Shown here: positions 30,641 to 38,729 of the stretch, one piece after another | How the letters are laid out: every line of letters starts with the position of its first letter | Numbering within the stretch: position 1 is the first letter of the stretch | Made by a program: the position numbers and the translations under genes | NCBI RefSeq assembly: GCF_036250755.1 | Contig: NZ_CP109583.1 | Coordinates: forward strand, 930,001-994,000 | DNA: 64,000 nt | Reading direction: 5' to 3' | Origin: Streptomyces uncialis | GTDB lineage: Bacteria > Actinomycetota > Actinomycetes > Streptomycetales > Streptomycetaceae | The notes under the pieces: model-generated | Told to the model about the DNA's origin: nothing | Seen by the model: only the letters and a program-made list of their open reading frames with translations | Database searches by the model: none

Positions 30641-32857
30641 TCAGGCGGTGGTGCCGTGGCGCAGTGCGGCGACCCGGCGGTAGAGCTCGACGGCCTCCGC
30701 GCCCCGTCCGAGCTGTTCGAGGCAGTGGGCCTCGTCGTTGCGGCTGGCGAGGGTGTCGGGGTGGCCGGGTCCGAGGACCTCGTCCCGGGCGGCGGCCACC
30801 GCGCGGTACTCGACGAGGGCGTCCTCCCAGCGGCCGAGCCAGCCGAGCCCCACGGCGACCTCCCGGCGGCTGACCAGGGTGTCCGGATGGTGTGCGCCGA
30901 GGACGTGTTCCCGGGCCGCGCACACCTCGCGTGCCTCGGTGAGTGCCTCGTCCCAGCGGCCGAGGCGGCCGAGGTTGACGCCGAGGCCGTGCCGGGCCCG
31001 CAGGGTCTCGGGGTCGGCGGCGCCCTGGACCCGGGCCCGGTCGGCGGCCAGGGCCCGGTACAGCTCCAGGGCCAGGGCGCTGTGCCCGAGGCGGCCGAGG
31101 CTGATCCCCACCTCGTAGCGGGCGGCGAGGGTGTCGGGGTGGTCGGCGCCCAGGGAGCGGGCGCGGGCCTGCGCGACCTCGCGATAGGTGTCCAGCGCCT
31201 CCTGCCAGCGGCCGAGCTGGCCGAGCGCGTAGGCGACCTCGTAGCGGGTGACCAGGGTGTCCGGGTGGTCGGCGCCGAGGACCCGGGCGCGTGCGGCGGC
31301 GACCTCGCGGGCGATCCGGTGGGAGTCCTCCAGCCGCCCGAGGCGGCTGAGGTTGAAGGCGAGGTTGTGGCGGCAGCGCAGGGTGTCGGGGTGGTCGGCG
31401 CCCATGGTGCGTTCCCGGTCGGCGAGGACGGCCGTGTACACCTGATGGGCCTCGAAGTGGCGGCCGAGCTGCCCGAGGACGTACGCGGTCTCCCGCCGGG
31501 CGGCGAGCGTGTCGGGATGCCCGGGGCCGAGAACGCGTTCGCGGCCCTCGGCGACCTCGCCGTAGGCACGCAGCGCGTCGGTGGCGCGGCCGGTGCGGCT
31601 GAGGGTGAACGCGACCTCGTAGCGGCTGGCGAGGGTGTCGGGGTGGTCGGGACCGAGCGCGTGCTCGCGTTCGGCGGCGACCGCCCGGTGCACCTCACCG
31701 GCCTCGGTCCAGCGTCCGAGCCGGCCGAGGCTCAGTCCGGCGTTGTGCCGGGAGACCAGGACGGCGACGGTCTCCGGGGCGGGGGCCGGCCGTTCGGGCG
31801 CGAGGACGGGTCCGGTGCGGCGGCTGTCCGCGCGGGGTGTCCACTCCCCCGTCAGTCCGGCGGCCGGATCGGGCACGGTGGCCCGTACGGGGCCGACGGT
31901 GGCCTTGCGGCCGGTGGTCATGCCCCGGGTCCAGGACGGCAGCCTGGTCCCGCGCGGGGTGTCCGGACCGCCGTGGGACGCGGCCGGTACGGGCGGGCGG
32001 TGGGCCAGGGCGCGGCCCGCGGTGAGTCTGCGGCCCAGTTCGCGGGCGTCGCGGGGGCGTCCGGCGGGTTCCTTCGCGAGGAGGTCCAGGACGATCGTCT
32101 CGAAGTAGCCGGGCAGTTCGGCGCGGTGCCGGCGCGGTGGCCGGGGCGGGGTGTCCCGGTGGCCGACGAGGACGGCCCAGGCGTCGTCGAGGTCGAACGG
32201 CGGTGCGCCGGTGGCGATCTCGTAGAGGACGCAGCCGAACGAGTACAGGTCGCTGCGCTGGTCGACCTCGGAGCCGCCGATCTGCTCGGGGGACATGTAG
32301 TGCGGGGTGCCCATGGCGACGCCGGTACCGGTGAGCCGTGAGGTGAAGCCGACGTCGTGGCCGAAGCGGGCGATGCCGAAGTCGCAGATCTTCACGGTGC
32401 CGTCAGCCAGCCGCATGATGTTGGCGGGCTTGAGGTCCCGGTGCACGATGCCCTGTTCATGGGTGTACGCGAGGGCCGACGACACCTGTTCCGCGATGTC
32501 GACGACGTCGTCGACGGGCAGCGGACGCTGTTTGTTGTCCTCCAGGAGCTGGCTGAGGTTGCGTCCCTCCAGGAGTTCCATCACGAGGAACAGCACCCCG
32601 TCGGACTCACCGAAGTCATGGACGACGGTGACGCCGCGGTGCTGGAGCCCGGCGGCGACCCGCGCCTCACGCCGGAACCGCTCCCTGAGCACCCGTACCA
32701 GTGACTCGTCGTGCTGCGGTCCGAGCGGTTTGAGGCACTTCACGGCCACTCCCCGGCCCAGCGACTCGTCCTTGGCCCGCCACACCTCGCCCATGCCGCC
32801 CCGCCCGATCACATCGAGCAGCCGGTAGCGGCCCTGGATCAGTCTGGTGTCGGTCAT
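30641..32857 (-). CDS. Ser/Thr protein kinase with C-terminal TPR array
   Basis: 738 residues. The Hanks-type kinase (~10-275) is complete: glycine loop GRGGMGEVW, VAVKCL, catalytic IVHRDLKPANIM, CDFGIARFG, and GTPHYMSPEQI. A Pro/Arg linker (~280-365) follows, then about eight 42-residue tetratricopeptide units, each with LG(A/P)DHPDTL..R...A..LG.LGR..(E/D)A. There is no membrane helix or PASTA domain, so the kinase is cytosolic and probably uses the TPR superhelix to dock a partner. Regulation by autophosphorylation is typical of the family. No substrate gene is identifiable next to it. Confidence 0.92.
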   Translation of the reverse strand: MTDTRLIQGRYRLLDVIGRGGMGEVWRAKDESLGRGVAVKCLKPLGPQHDESLVRVLRERFRREARVAAGLQHRGVTVVHDFGESDGVLFLVMELLEGRNLSQLLEDNKQRPLPVDDVVDIAEQVSSALAYTHEQGIVHRDLKPANIMRLADGTVKICDFGIARFGHDVGFTSRLTGTGVAMGTPHYMSPEQIGGSEVDQRSDLYSFGCVLYEIATGAPPFDLDDAWAVLVGHRDTPPRPPRRHRAELPGYFETIVLDLLAKEPAGRPRDARELGRRLTAGRALAHRPPVPAASHGGPDTPRGTRLPSWTRGMTTGRKATVGPVRATVPDPAAGLTGEWTPRADSRRTGPVLAPERPAPAPETVAVLVSRHNAGLSLGRLGRWTEAGEVHRAVAAEREHALGPDHPDTLASRYEVAFTLSRTGRATDALRAYGEVAEGRERVLGPGHPDTLAARRETAYVLGQLGRHFEAHQVYTAVLADRERTMGADHPDTLRCRHNLAFNLSRLGRLEDSHRIAREVAAARARVLGADHPDTLVTRYEVAYALGQLGRWQEALDTYREVAQARARSLGADHPDTLAARYEVGISLGRLGHSALALELYRALAADRARVQGAADPETLRARHGLGVNLGRLGRWDEALTEAREVCAAREHVLGAHHPDTLVSRREVAVGLGWLGRWEDALVEYRAVAAARDEVLGPGHPDTLASRNDEAHCLEQLGRGAEAVELYRRVAALRHGTTA

Positions 32858-33106
32858 CTCCCGTCGTCGCCCCCGTCGTCACCGCTCAGTGCCCTCCCCG
32901 GGCCCGTCCAGTATGGCTACCCCCGCCCCCGGTGTGTACGGGGCGGGACGGCTCCCGGGGCCGAGCCGTGACATGGCGCGGGGGATCCGCCTGGGCGGGG
33001 GCCGCGCGGGAGCGGGGACTACCCCGCCCTCGCCCACCCGCAGCCCCCACCCCGGCCGCCCTTGAACGGCCTCGTACCGGTGCGTAGGATCGCTGGGCAC
33101 CCGGCC

Positions 33107-33122
33107 GATGAAACGTTTCATC
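33107..33122. promoter_or_regulatory. LacI-type operator upstream of the rhamnosidase
   Basis: GATGAAACGTTTCATC is a perfect 16-base palindrome with the central CG and TGAAACG half-site typical of LacI/GalR-family operators. It is 51 bases upstream of the GH78 start. No LacI gene is in the window, so the regulator acts in trans. Confidence 0.75.
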
Positions 33123-33172
33123 CGACCGTCGGCCGTCTTCCGCCCGCGTTCACCGCACCCCGAGGATCTCCG

Positions 33173-35917
33173 ATGGCCCATGACCGGAACCCCGACGGCG
33201 TCCCTCCCGCGCGGGACCCGGACGCACCGGGGCACAGCGCGTCGGACGGGCCGCTGCGGATCGTCCGCACCACCGTCGAGCACACGGAGAACCTGCTCGG
33301 TACGGATGTGCGGCGGCCCCGGCTCGGCTGGGAGCTGTCGGCCGAAGGGCAGCGGGGGGCGCGGCAGTCCGCGTACCAGGTGCGGGTGGCCCGTTCCGCC
33401 GCCGCGCTCGGGGACGGGCTCCGGACCGTCTGGGACTCCGGGCGGGTCGCGTCGGAACGTACCTTCGGGGTGCCGTACGACGGTCCCGGGCTGGAGGCCC
33501 GGACGCGCTACCACTGGCAGGTCAGGGTGTGGGACGGGGCCGGGCGGGTCTCGCGGTGGAGCGCGGTGCGCTGGTGGGAGACCGCGCTGCCGTCCGACGG
33601 GTGGCACGGGCACTGGATCGGGGCCGGACCGGCGGGCGGTAGCGGCGACGGGGAGGTGACGGCCCGTCCGGCGCCGCTGCTGCGGCGGGAGTTCACGGTC
33701 GGGGCGCCGGTGGCCCGCGCCCGGCTGTACATCAGCGGGCTGGCCTACTACGAGGCGGAGATCAACGGGCGGCGGGTGGGCGAACAGGTCCTCGACCCGG
33801 GGTTCACCGACTACGACGCGACGGTCCTCTACGCGGTCCACGACATCACCGGGCTGATCCGTCCGGGCGGCAACGCCATCGGGGTCACCCTCGGGCGGGG
33901 CTTCTTCGGGATGACGACACCGAACGTCTGGAACTGGCACCGGCCCCCGTGGCACGGCGAACCCCGACTGCTCGCCCAGCTGGAGATCGACCACCCCGAC
34001 GGCACCCGGACCCTGGTCGCCACGGACGGGTCCTGGCGGATCACCGAGGGCCCCACGCGTACGGACTGCCTCTACGCGGGCGAGACGTACGACGCGCGGC
34101 TCGCGCCCGGCGGATGGTCGCTGCCCGGCTTCGACGACAGCGCGTGGTCGCCCGCCGGGCGGCGCCGCGCCCCCCTGGGGACCGTACGGGCGCAGCCGCA
34201 CGAGCCGATCGAGGTGACCGGGACCGTGGAGCCCGTGGCCGTACGGGAGACACCCGGAGGGAGTCACGTCGTCGATCTGGGCCGCACCCTCGCGGGCTGG
34301 TCCCGGCTCACGGTCCGGGCCCCGGCCGGGACCGTGGTGCGGCTGACGTACGGCGAGAAACTCCACGACGACGGCACGGTGTTCGCGCGGACCGAGCATG
34401 TGCCGGGGCGGTTCCAGCGGGACGAGTACGTGTGCGCGGGAACGGGCGGCGACGAGGTGTGGGAGCCGCGCTTCTCGTACAAGGGCTTCCGGTACGTCGA
34501 GGTGAGCGGGGTGCCCCCGCTGCGGGGCCGGTGGTCGGTCGTGGGGCGCGAGGTGCGCACCCCGGTCGCGGAGGTGAGCGGGTTCCGCTGCTCGGAGGAG
34601 TTCTACGAACAGCTGGACCGGGCGATGCGGCGGACGGTCCGCAGCAATCTGCACGGCATCCCGACCGACACCCCGATGTACGAGAAGAACGGCTGGACCG
34701 GCGACGCGCAGCTCGGCGTACCGGTGATGACGTACGCGTTCGGCACGCACCGGCTGCTGGCGAAGTGGCTCGGGGACCTGCGGGACAGTCAGCGTCCCGA
34801 CGGGCAGCTCCCGGTGATCGTGCCGAGCGGGGGCTGGGGGTACGAGGATCTGGCGCCGTCGCCGGAGTGGACGACGGTGTACCCCTTCCTGGTGCGGGAG
34901 ATGTACCGGGTGTACGGCGACGAGCGGGCGGTGCGGGAGCACTGGAGGCCGGTGACGCGCTACCTCGACTGGGAGATCGCCCGGCTGCGCGACGGGCTCG
35001 CCGTCACCGAACTGGGCGACTATCTCGCGCCCGGGTACGGGGGCAATCCGCCGGAGGACACCCGGCTGACGGCGACGGCCTATCTGTACCGGGCGCTGCT
35101 CGCCACCGCCGAACTCGCCGGTCTGGTGGACGATCTGGACGCCCCGGACCAGGACGCGACAGCGGCCCGCTACCGGCGCACCGCCCATGAGCTGCGGGAG
35201 GCGTTCAACGCGGCCTTCCTCGGCCCGGCCGGCCACTACCGCACGGACCGTGACCCGGGCTACCGGCAGACCAGCAACTGCGTCCCGCTGGCGTTCGGTC
35301 TGGTGCCCCCGCACGCCCGGGAGTCGGTGACCGCGTCGCTGGTCGCGGACATCGCGGCCCGGGGCGGCCATCTCGACACGGGCGCGCTCGGCACCAGCGT
35401 CCTGCTGCCGCAGCTCAGCGAGCGGGGGCATCCGGAGGTCGCGCACACCCTCGCGACCCGGCGGACGTACCCGAGTTGGGGGTACTGGTTCGAGCGGGGC
35501 GCGGACACCATGTGGGAGATGTGGCAGGCCGATTCACGCTCCCGCGCCCACTACTTCCAGGGGACGGTGGCGCAGTGGCTGTACGAGAACGTGGCCGGGC
35601 TGCGCCCCGGGGACGCGGGGTACGGCTCCTTCGTGGTGCGGCCGGACGGGCGCGCGGGGGTGGAGTGGGCCCGGACCTCGATCCGGACGGTACGGGGTGA
35701 GGCGGGTGTGGAGTGGTCGGGCGGGTCCGGTGCGGAGCCGTTCCGGATGAGTGTGCGGGTGCCGGTGGGGGCGACGGCGGAGGTGCATGTGCCGATGGGT
35801 CCGGGTCCGGGGACGGTGGCCGTGTCGGCGCACCCCGACGCGCGGTGGGTACGGGTGGAACGGGGGTTCCAGGTGTTCCGGGTGCCGCAGGGGCGATGGG
35901 CGTTCACGGCGGGGTGA
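33173..35917 (+). CDS. Alpha-L-rhamnosidase, GH78
   Basis: 914 residues from ATG 33173 with GAGGA six bases upstream. Domain order fits the family: N-terminal beta-sandwiches (~20-170; WQVRVWDGAGRVSRWS), the Bac_rhamnosid_N domain (~185-350; ARLYISGLAYYEAEINGRRV), a concanavalin-like domain (~360-460), the (alpha/alpha)6 catalytic barrel (~470-800) and a C-terminal beta domain. The catalytic-acid segment reads IPTDTPMYEKNGWTGDAQL in place of the commoner DCPQRERLGWTGD. It removes terminal L-rhamnose from plant or microbial glycosides. No signal peptide, so it acts inside the cell on imported glycosides. Confidence 0.92.
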   Translation: MAHDRNPDGVPPARDPDAPGHSASDGPLRIVRTTVEHTENLLGTDVRRPRLGWELSAEGQRGARQSAYQVRVARSAAALGDGLRTVWDSGRVASERTFGVPYDGPGLEARTRYHWQVRVWDGAGRVSRWSAVRWWETALPSDGWHGHWIGAGPAGGSGDGEVTARPAPLLRREFTVGAPVARARLYISGLAYYEAEINGRRVGEQVLDPGFTDYDATVLYAVHDITGLIRPGGNAIGVTLGRGFFGMTTPNVWNWHRPPWHGEPRLLAQLEIDHPDGTRTLVATDGSWRITEGPTRTDCLYAGETYDARLAPGGWSLPGFDDSAWSPAGRRRAPLGTVRAQPHEPIEVTGTVEPVAVRETPGGSHVVDLGRTLAGWSRLTVRAPAGTVVRLTYGEKLHDDGTVFARTEHVPGRFQRDEYVCAGTGGDEVWEPRFSYKGFRYVEVSGVPPLRGRWSVVGREVRTPVAEVSGFRCSEEFYEQLDRAMRRTVRSNLHGIPTDTPMYEKNGWTGDAQLGVPVMTYAFGTHRLLAKWLGDLRDSQRPDGQLPVIVPSGGWGYEDLAPSPEWTTVYPFLVREMYRVYGDERAVREHWRPVTRYLDWEIARLRDGLAVTELGDYLAPGYGGNPPEDTRLTATAYLYRALLATAELAGLVDDLDAPDQDATAARYRRTAHELREAFNAAFLGPAGHYRTDRDPGYRQTSNCVPLAFGLVPPHARESVTASLVADIAARGGHLDTGALGTSVLLPQLSERGHPEVAHTLATRRTYPSWGYWFERGADTMWEMWQADSRSRAHYFQGTVAQWLYENVAGLRPGDAGYGSFVVRPDGRAGVEWARTSIRTVRGEAGVEWSGGSGAEPFRMSVRVPVGATAEVHVPMGPGPGTVAVSAHPDARWVRVERGFQVFRVPQGRWAFTAG

Positions 35918-35953
35918 TCCCGCCCGCTGAGGGTTCCCCCGGACACCCGCCGC

Positions 35954-36025
35954 CCGGCACCCGGCACCCGGCCACCGGCCACCGGCCACCAGCCACCAGC
36001 CACCGGCCACCGGCCACCGGCACCC
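35954..36025. repeat. 7-bp tandem repeat (CCACCGG), about ten copies
   Basis: Runs of CCGGCAC, CCACCGG and CCACCAG fill the gap between the converging rhamnosidase and TetR genes. Confidence 0.85.
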
Positions 36026-36049
36026 GCTTACCCGGTCCCGCCCCCGGCG

Positions 36050-36715
36050 TCAGGGCCCCGCGTCGGCGCCGGTCCCCAGACGTACCGCCAGCCCGTCGAG
36101 CACGACATCCAGCTTGCGCCACAGATGCTCCCGGGGCGCGCTCGCGATGCGTTCGACGGCGCCGCGTACCTCGGGGGTGTACAGGGCGAGGGAGTCGGTG
36201 ATGGCGGTGGAGCGGCGTTCAGGGGCGGCGGGGTCGCGGAGCCGGAGGGTCTGGGTGGCGCCGTCGTGGATGAGGTCGACGACCGCGTCCACGGCGAGCA
36301 CCGCCTCGTCGAGGGTGAATCCGAGACCGGTCAGATCGCGGACCAGGCGTTCGAAGCGGAGGGTGGCGGCGCCGACGAGTCCGGTGTGGTGCTCGGGGAC
36401 GAGCCCGGCGTAGCGGATCAGCAGCTCGAAGCGGGTGGCCGCCTCCGTCTCCAGATAGCGGCGCCAGCCGAGTGCGGGCGAGGGCAGCGGCGCGGCCCGG
36501 AAGACGGTCTCCAGCGCGGCGCCGATCAGGTCGTCCAGACTGTCGACATAGCGATAGAGGCTCGCCGGAGCGGCGTTCAGGGCGGTGGCGACAGCCTGCA
36601 CGGAGACCTGTTCGATGCCGAGTTCGACGGCGGCTCCGATGATCTTCTCCCGGCTGAGGCGGGGTTTGGGGCCGGGTCGGCGGCCGGGGCGCGGGGAGGT
36701 CTCGGACGGCACCAC
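36050..36715 (-). CDS. TetR family transcriptional regulator
   Basis: 221 residues. The HTH is at ~20-65 (LSREKIIGAAVELGIEQVSV, then AVATALNAAPASLYRYVDSLDDLI). The C-terminal ligand domain resembles the TetR_C group of actinobacterial regulators. Tandem GTG codons at 36715 and 36712 are equally likely starts. It diverges from the iron-transport operon, but the gap contains an iron box near the transporter start, so the TetR protein is not necessarily its regulator. Confidence 0.85.
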   Translation of the reverse strand: MVPSETSPRPGRRPGPKPRLSREKIIGAAVELGIEQVSVQAVATALNAAPASLYRYVDSLDDLIGAALETVFRAAPLPSPALGWRRYLETEAATRFELLIRYAGLVPEHHTGLVGAATLRFERLVRDLTGLGFTLDEAVLAVDAVVDLIHDGATQTLRLRDPAAPERRSTAITDSLALYTPEVRGAVERIASAPREHLWRKLDVVLDGLAVRLGTGADAGP

Positions 36716-36849
36716 GCGAGGGTATCGCCCGCCGGGCGCCCGCGCCGAACCGGCCGTCGCACGTCAGCGCCGTGATCGTCATGTCCCGGGCGGGCGCGGC
36801 CCGATGACGGCCGGTACCGGCCGGACACAATTGCGAATTGGCTTCACCA

Positions 36850-36868
36850 TTAAGTAAGGTGCCCCTAA
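36850..36868 (+). promoter_or_regulatory. Candidate iron box (DmdR/IdeR)
   Basis: TTAAGTAAGGTGCCCCTAA matches 14 of 19 positions of the actinobacterial iron box TTAGGTTAGGCTCACCTAA. It lies 20 bases before the GTG of the first transporter gene. Repression by an iron-loaded DmdR-type regulator at high iron is expected. Confidence 0.7.
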
Positions 36869-36887
36869 CTTCACGAGAGGGGGCGCC

Positions 36888-38729
36888 GTGCTGCACGCGG
36901 TGAGCGGTGCGCTGCGCCGGGCCGGAGCGGTCCGCGGCGGGGCCGGCAAGGAGGCGTTCGCCGAACTGACCGCGCCGGTGGCGGGACGGCTGCGGGCGGC
37001 GGTGGCGCTCCAGGGGGTGGCGACCGCCGTCGGGCTGGTGCCGTTCCTCGGGATCTGGGCGATCGCGGAGGCGGCCCTCGACGGCCGGGCGACCCGGCAG
37101 CGGATCTGGGCCTGGGTCGCGGTCGTCGTGGCGAGCGCCGTGGTCGCCTGCGCGGTACGGCTGGCGGCGTACGCGATCAGCCACCGGGCGGATCTCGTGG
37201 TCGCCGACTCGGTACGGCGGCGGATCGCGGACCATCTGTCGCGGGTGCCGCTCGGCTGGTTCACCTCCGGGGCGGCGAGCCGGGGCCTGGACGCGCTCCA
37301 CAACGACGTGGGGGATCTGCATCCGGCCATCGCGCACGGCAGGCTCGACGTCGCCGCGTCGGTGGTCGCGCCGGTCGCGGCGTACGGCTGGCTGCTGTGC
37401 GCGGACTGGCGGCTCGCGCTGGTGGTGGCCGTCCCCGTCGGCGCGTCGTTCGTCCTGTACGTCCGGGCGCTGTCCGGGGCCGAGGAGCGGATGCGGCTGG
37501 TGCCGCTGGGGATGCTCGCGGTGAGCGGCGCGGTCACCGCGCTGGTACGGGATCTGCCCACGCTGCGGGTGCTCGGCGGCCCGGGTGCTCGGCGCCCCGA
37601 GGCGGCGGCGCTTCGCGCGGCCGACCGGTTGCGCGACGGGCTGCGGACCGCGGTCGCCGAACAGGAATCGCGCGGGGCGCGGGCGAACGCCCTGATCTCG
37701 CCGGTCGTCACCCTGACGCTGGTGCTGGCCGTCGGCACCTGGTTCGTGTCCGCCGGGTGGGCCGCCGCCGTGGATCTGCTGCCGTTCCTGCTGCTCGCCG
37801 TGACCGTGTCCGGGGTGCACCGGATCGCGGAGACGGGCAGTTCGCTGCGGCTCGCGTACGCGGCGGCCGGGCGGCTGCGCGCGATCCTCGATCTGCCGAC
37901 GCTGCCGGAGAGCGGCGCGCCCCGCGAACCGGACGGACACCGGGTGGAACTGACGGGGGTGGGGTTCGCGCACGAGCCGGGCACGCCGGTGCTGGAGGGG
38001 GTGGACCTGACGCTGGCGCCGGGGACGATGACCGCCCTGGTCGGTCCGTCCGGCGCGGGCAAGTCGACCCTGGCGGCCCTCGTCGCCCGGTTCCACGACC
38101 CGGACACCGGGTCGGTGCGGCTCGGCGGGGTCGATCTGCGGGACCTCGCGGGCCACACCCTGTACCGGCGGGTGGGGTTCGTGCTCCAGGACTCGGTCCT
38201 GCTGCGGACCTCGCTGCGGGACAACATCCGGCTCGCCGTGCCGGACGCCGGCGACGCGGCGGTGGCCGCGGCGGCCCGCGCGGCGGGTGTCCATGAGCGG
38301 ATTCTCGCGCTGCCCCGGGGCTATGACTCGGTGGCCGGTGAGGACGCGCGGCTGTCCGGCGGGGAGCGGCAGCGGGTCGCGATCGCGCGGGCGCTGCTCG
38401 CCGACCCGCCGGTGCTGGTGCTCGACGAGCCGACCGCGCATGTGGACCCCGAGTCGGAGGCGGCGATCCAGACGGCGCTGTCCCGGCTGGCGGCCGGGCG
38501 TACGGTCCTGGTGGTCGCCCACCGGCTGTCGACGGTGACCCGCGCCGATCAGATCGTCGTCCTGGACCGGGGCCGGATCGTCCAGCGGGGCCGCCACGCG
38601 GAGCTCCTCGCGCGCGGTGGGGTGTACCGGGAACTGTGGCGGGCTCTTGAGGGCGATCCGCCGGCCGGGCCGGTCCCCGCGGCCGGCCGTCCCGCGTCCG
38701 TCACGGCCACGGGCGGGGTGACCCGGTGA
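36888..38729 (+). CDS. ABC transporter, fused membrane-ATPase subunit (siderophore uptake type)
   Basis: 613 residues from GTG 36888 (GAGAGGGGG just upstream). Six membrane helices span ~45-310. The nucleotide-binding domain (~345-590) has Walker A GPSGAGKSTL, Q-loop VLQDSVLL, signature LSGGERQRVAIARALL and Walker B VLVLDEPTAHVDPES. This is an exporter-type fold, but with the next gene it resembles the IrtA/IrtB and YbtP/YbtQ heterodimers, which import iron-siderophores. Its iron box and reductase and binding-protein neighbours support uptake, although export cannot be excluded from sequence. The next start overlaps this stop as GTGA. Confidence 0.88.
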   Translation: MLHAVSGALRRAGAVRGGAGKEAFAELTAPVAGRLRAAVALQGVATAVGLVPFLGIWAIAEAALDGRATRQRIWAWVAVVVASAVVACAVRLAAYAISHRADLVVADSVRRRIADHLSRVPLGWFTSGAASRGLDALHNDVGDLHPAIAHGRLDVAASVVAPVAAYGWLLCADWRLALVVAVPVGASFVLYVRALSGAEERMRLVPLGMLAVSGAVTALVRDLPTLRVLGGPGARRPEAAALRAADRLRDGLRTAVAEQESRGARANALISPVVTLTLVLAVGTWFVSAGWAAAVDLLPFLLLAVTVSGVHRIAETGSSLRLAYAAAGRLRAILDLPTLPESGAPREPDGHRVELTGVGFAHEPGTPVLEGVDLTLAPGTMTALVGPSGAGKSTLAALVARFHDPDTGSVRLGGVDLRDLAGHTLYRRVGFVLQDSVLLRTSLRDNIRLAVPDAGDAAVAAAARAAGVHERILALPRGYDSVAGEDARLSGGERQRVAIARALLADPPVLVLDEPTAHVDPESEAAIQTALSRLAAGRTVLVVAHRLSTVTRADQIVVLDRGRIVQRGRHAELLARGGVYRELWRALEGDPPAGPVPAAGRPASVTATGGVTR

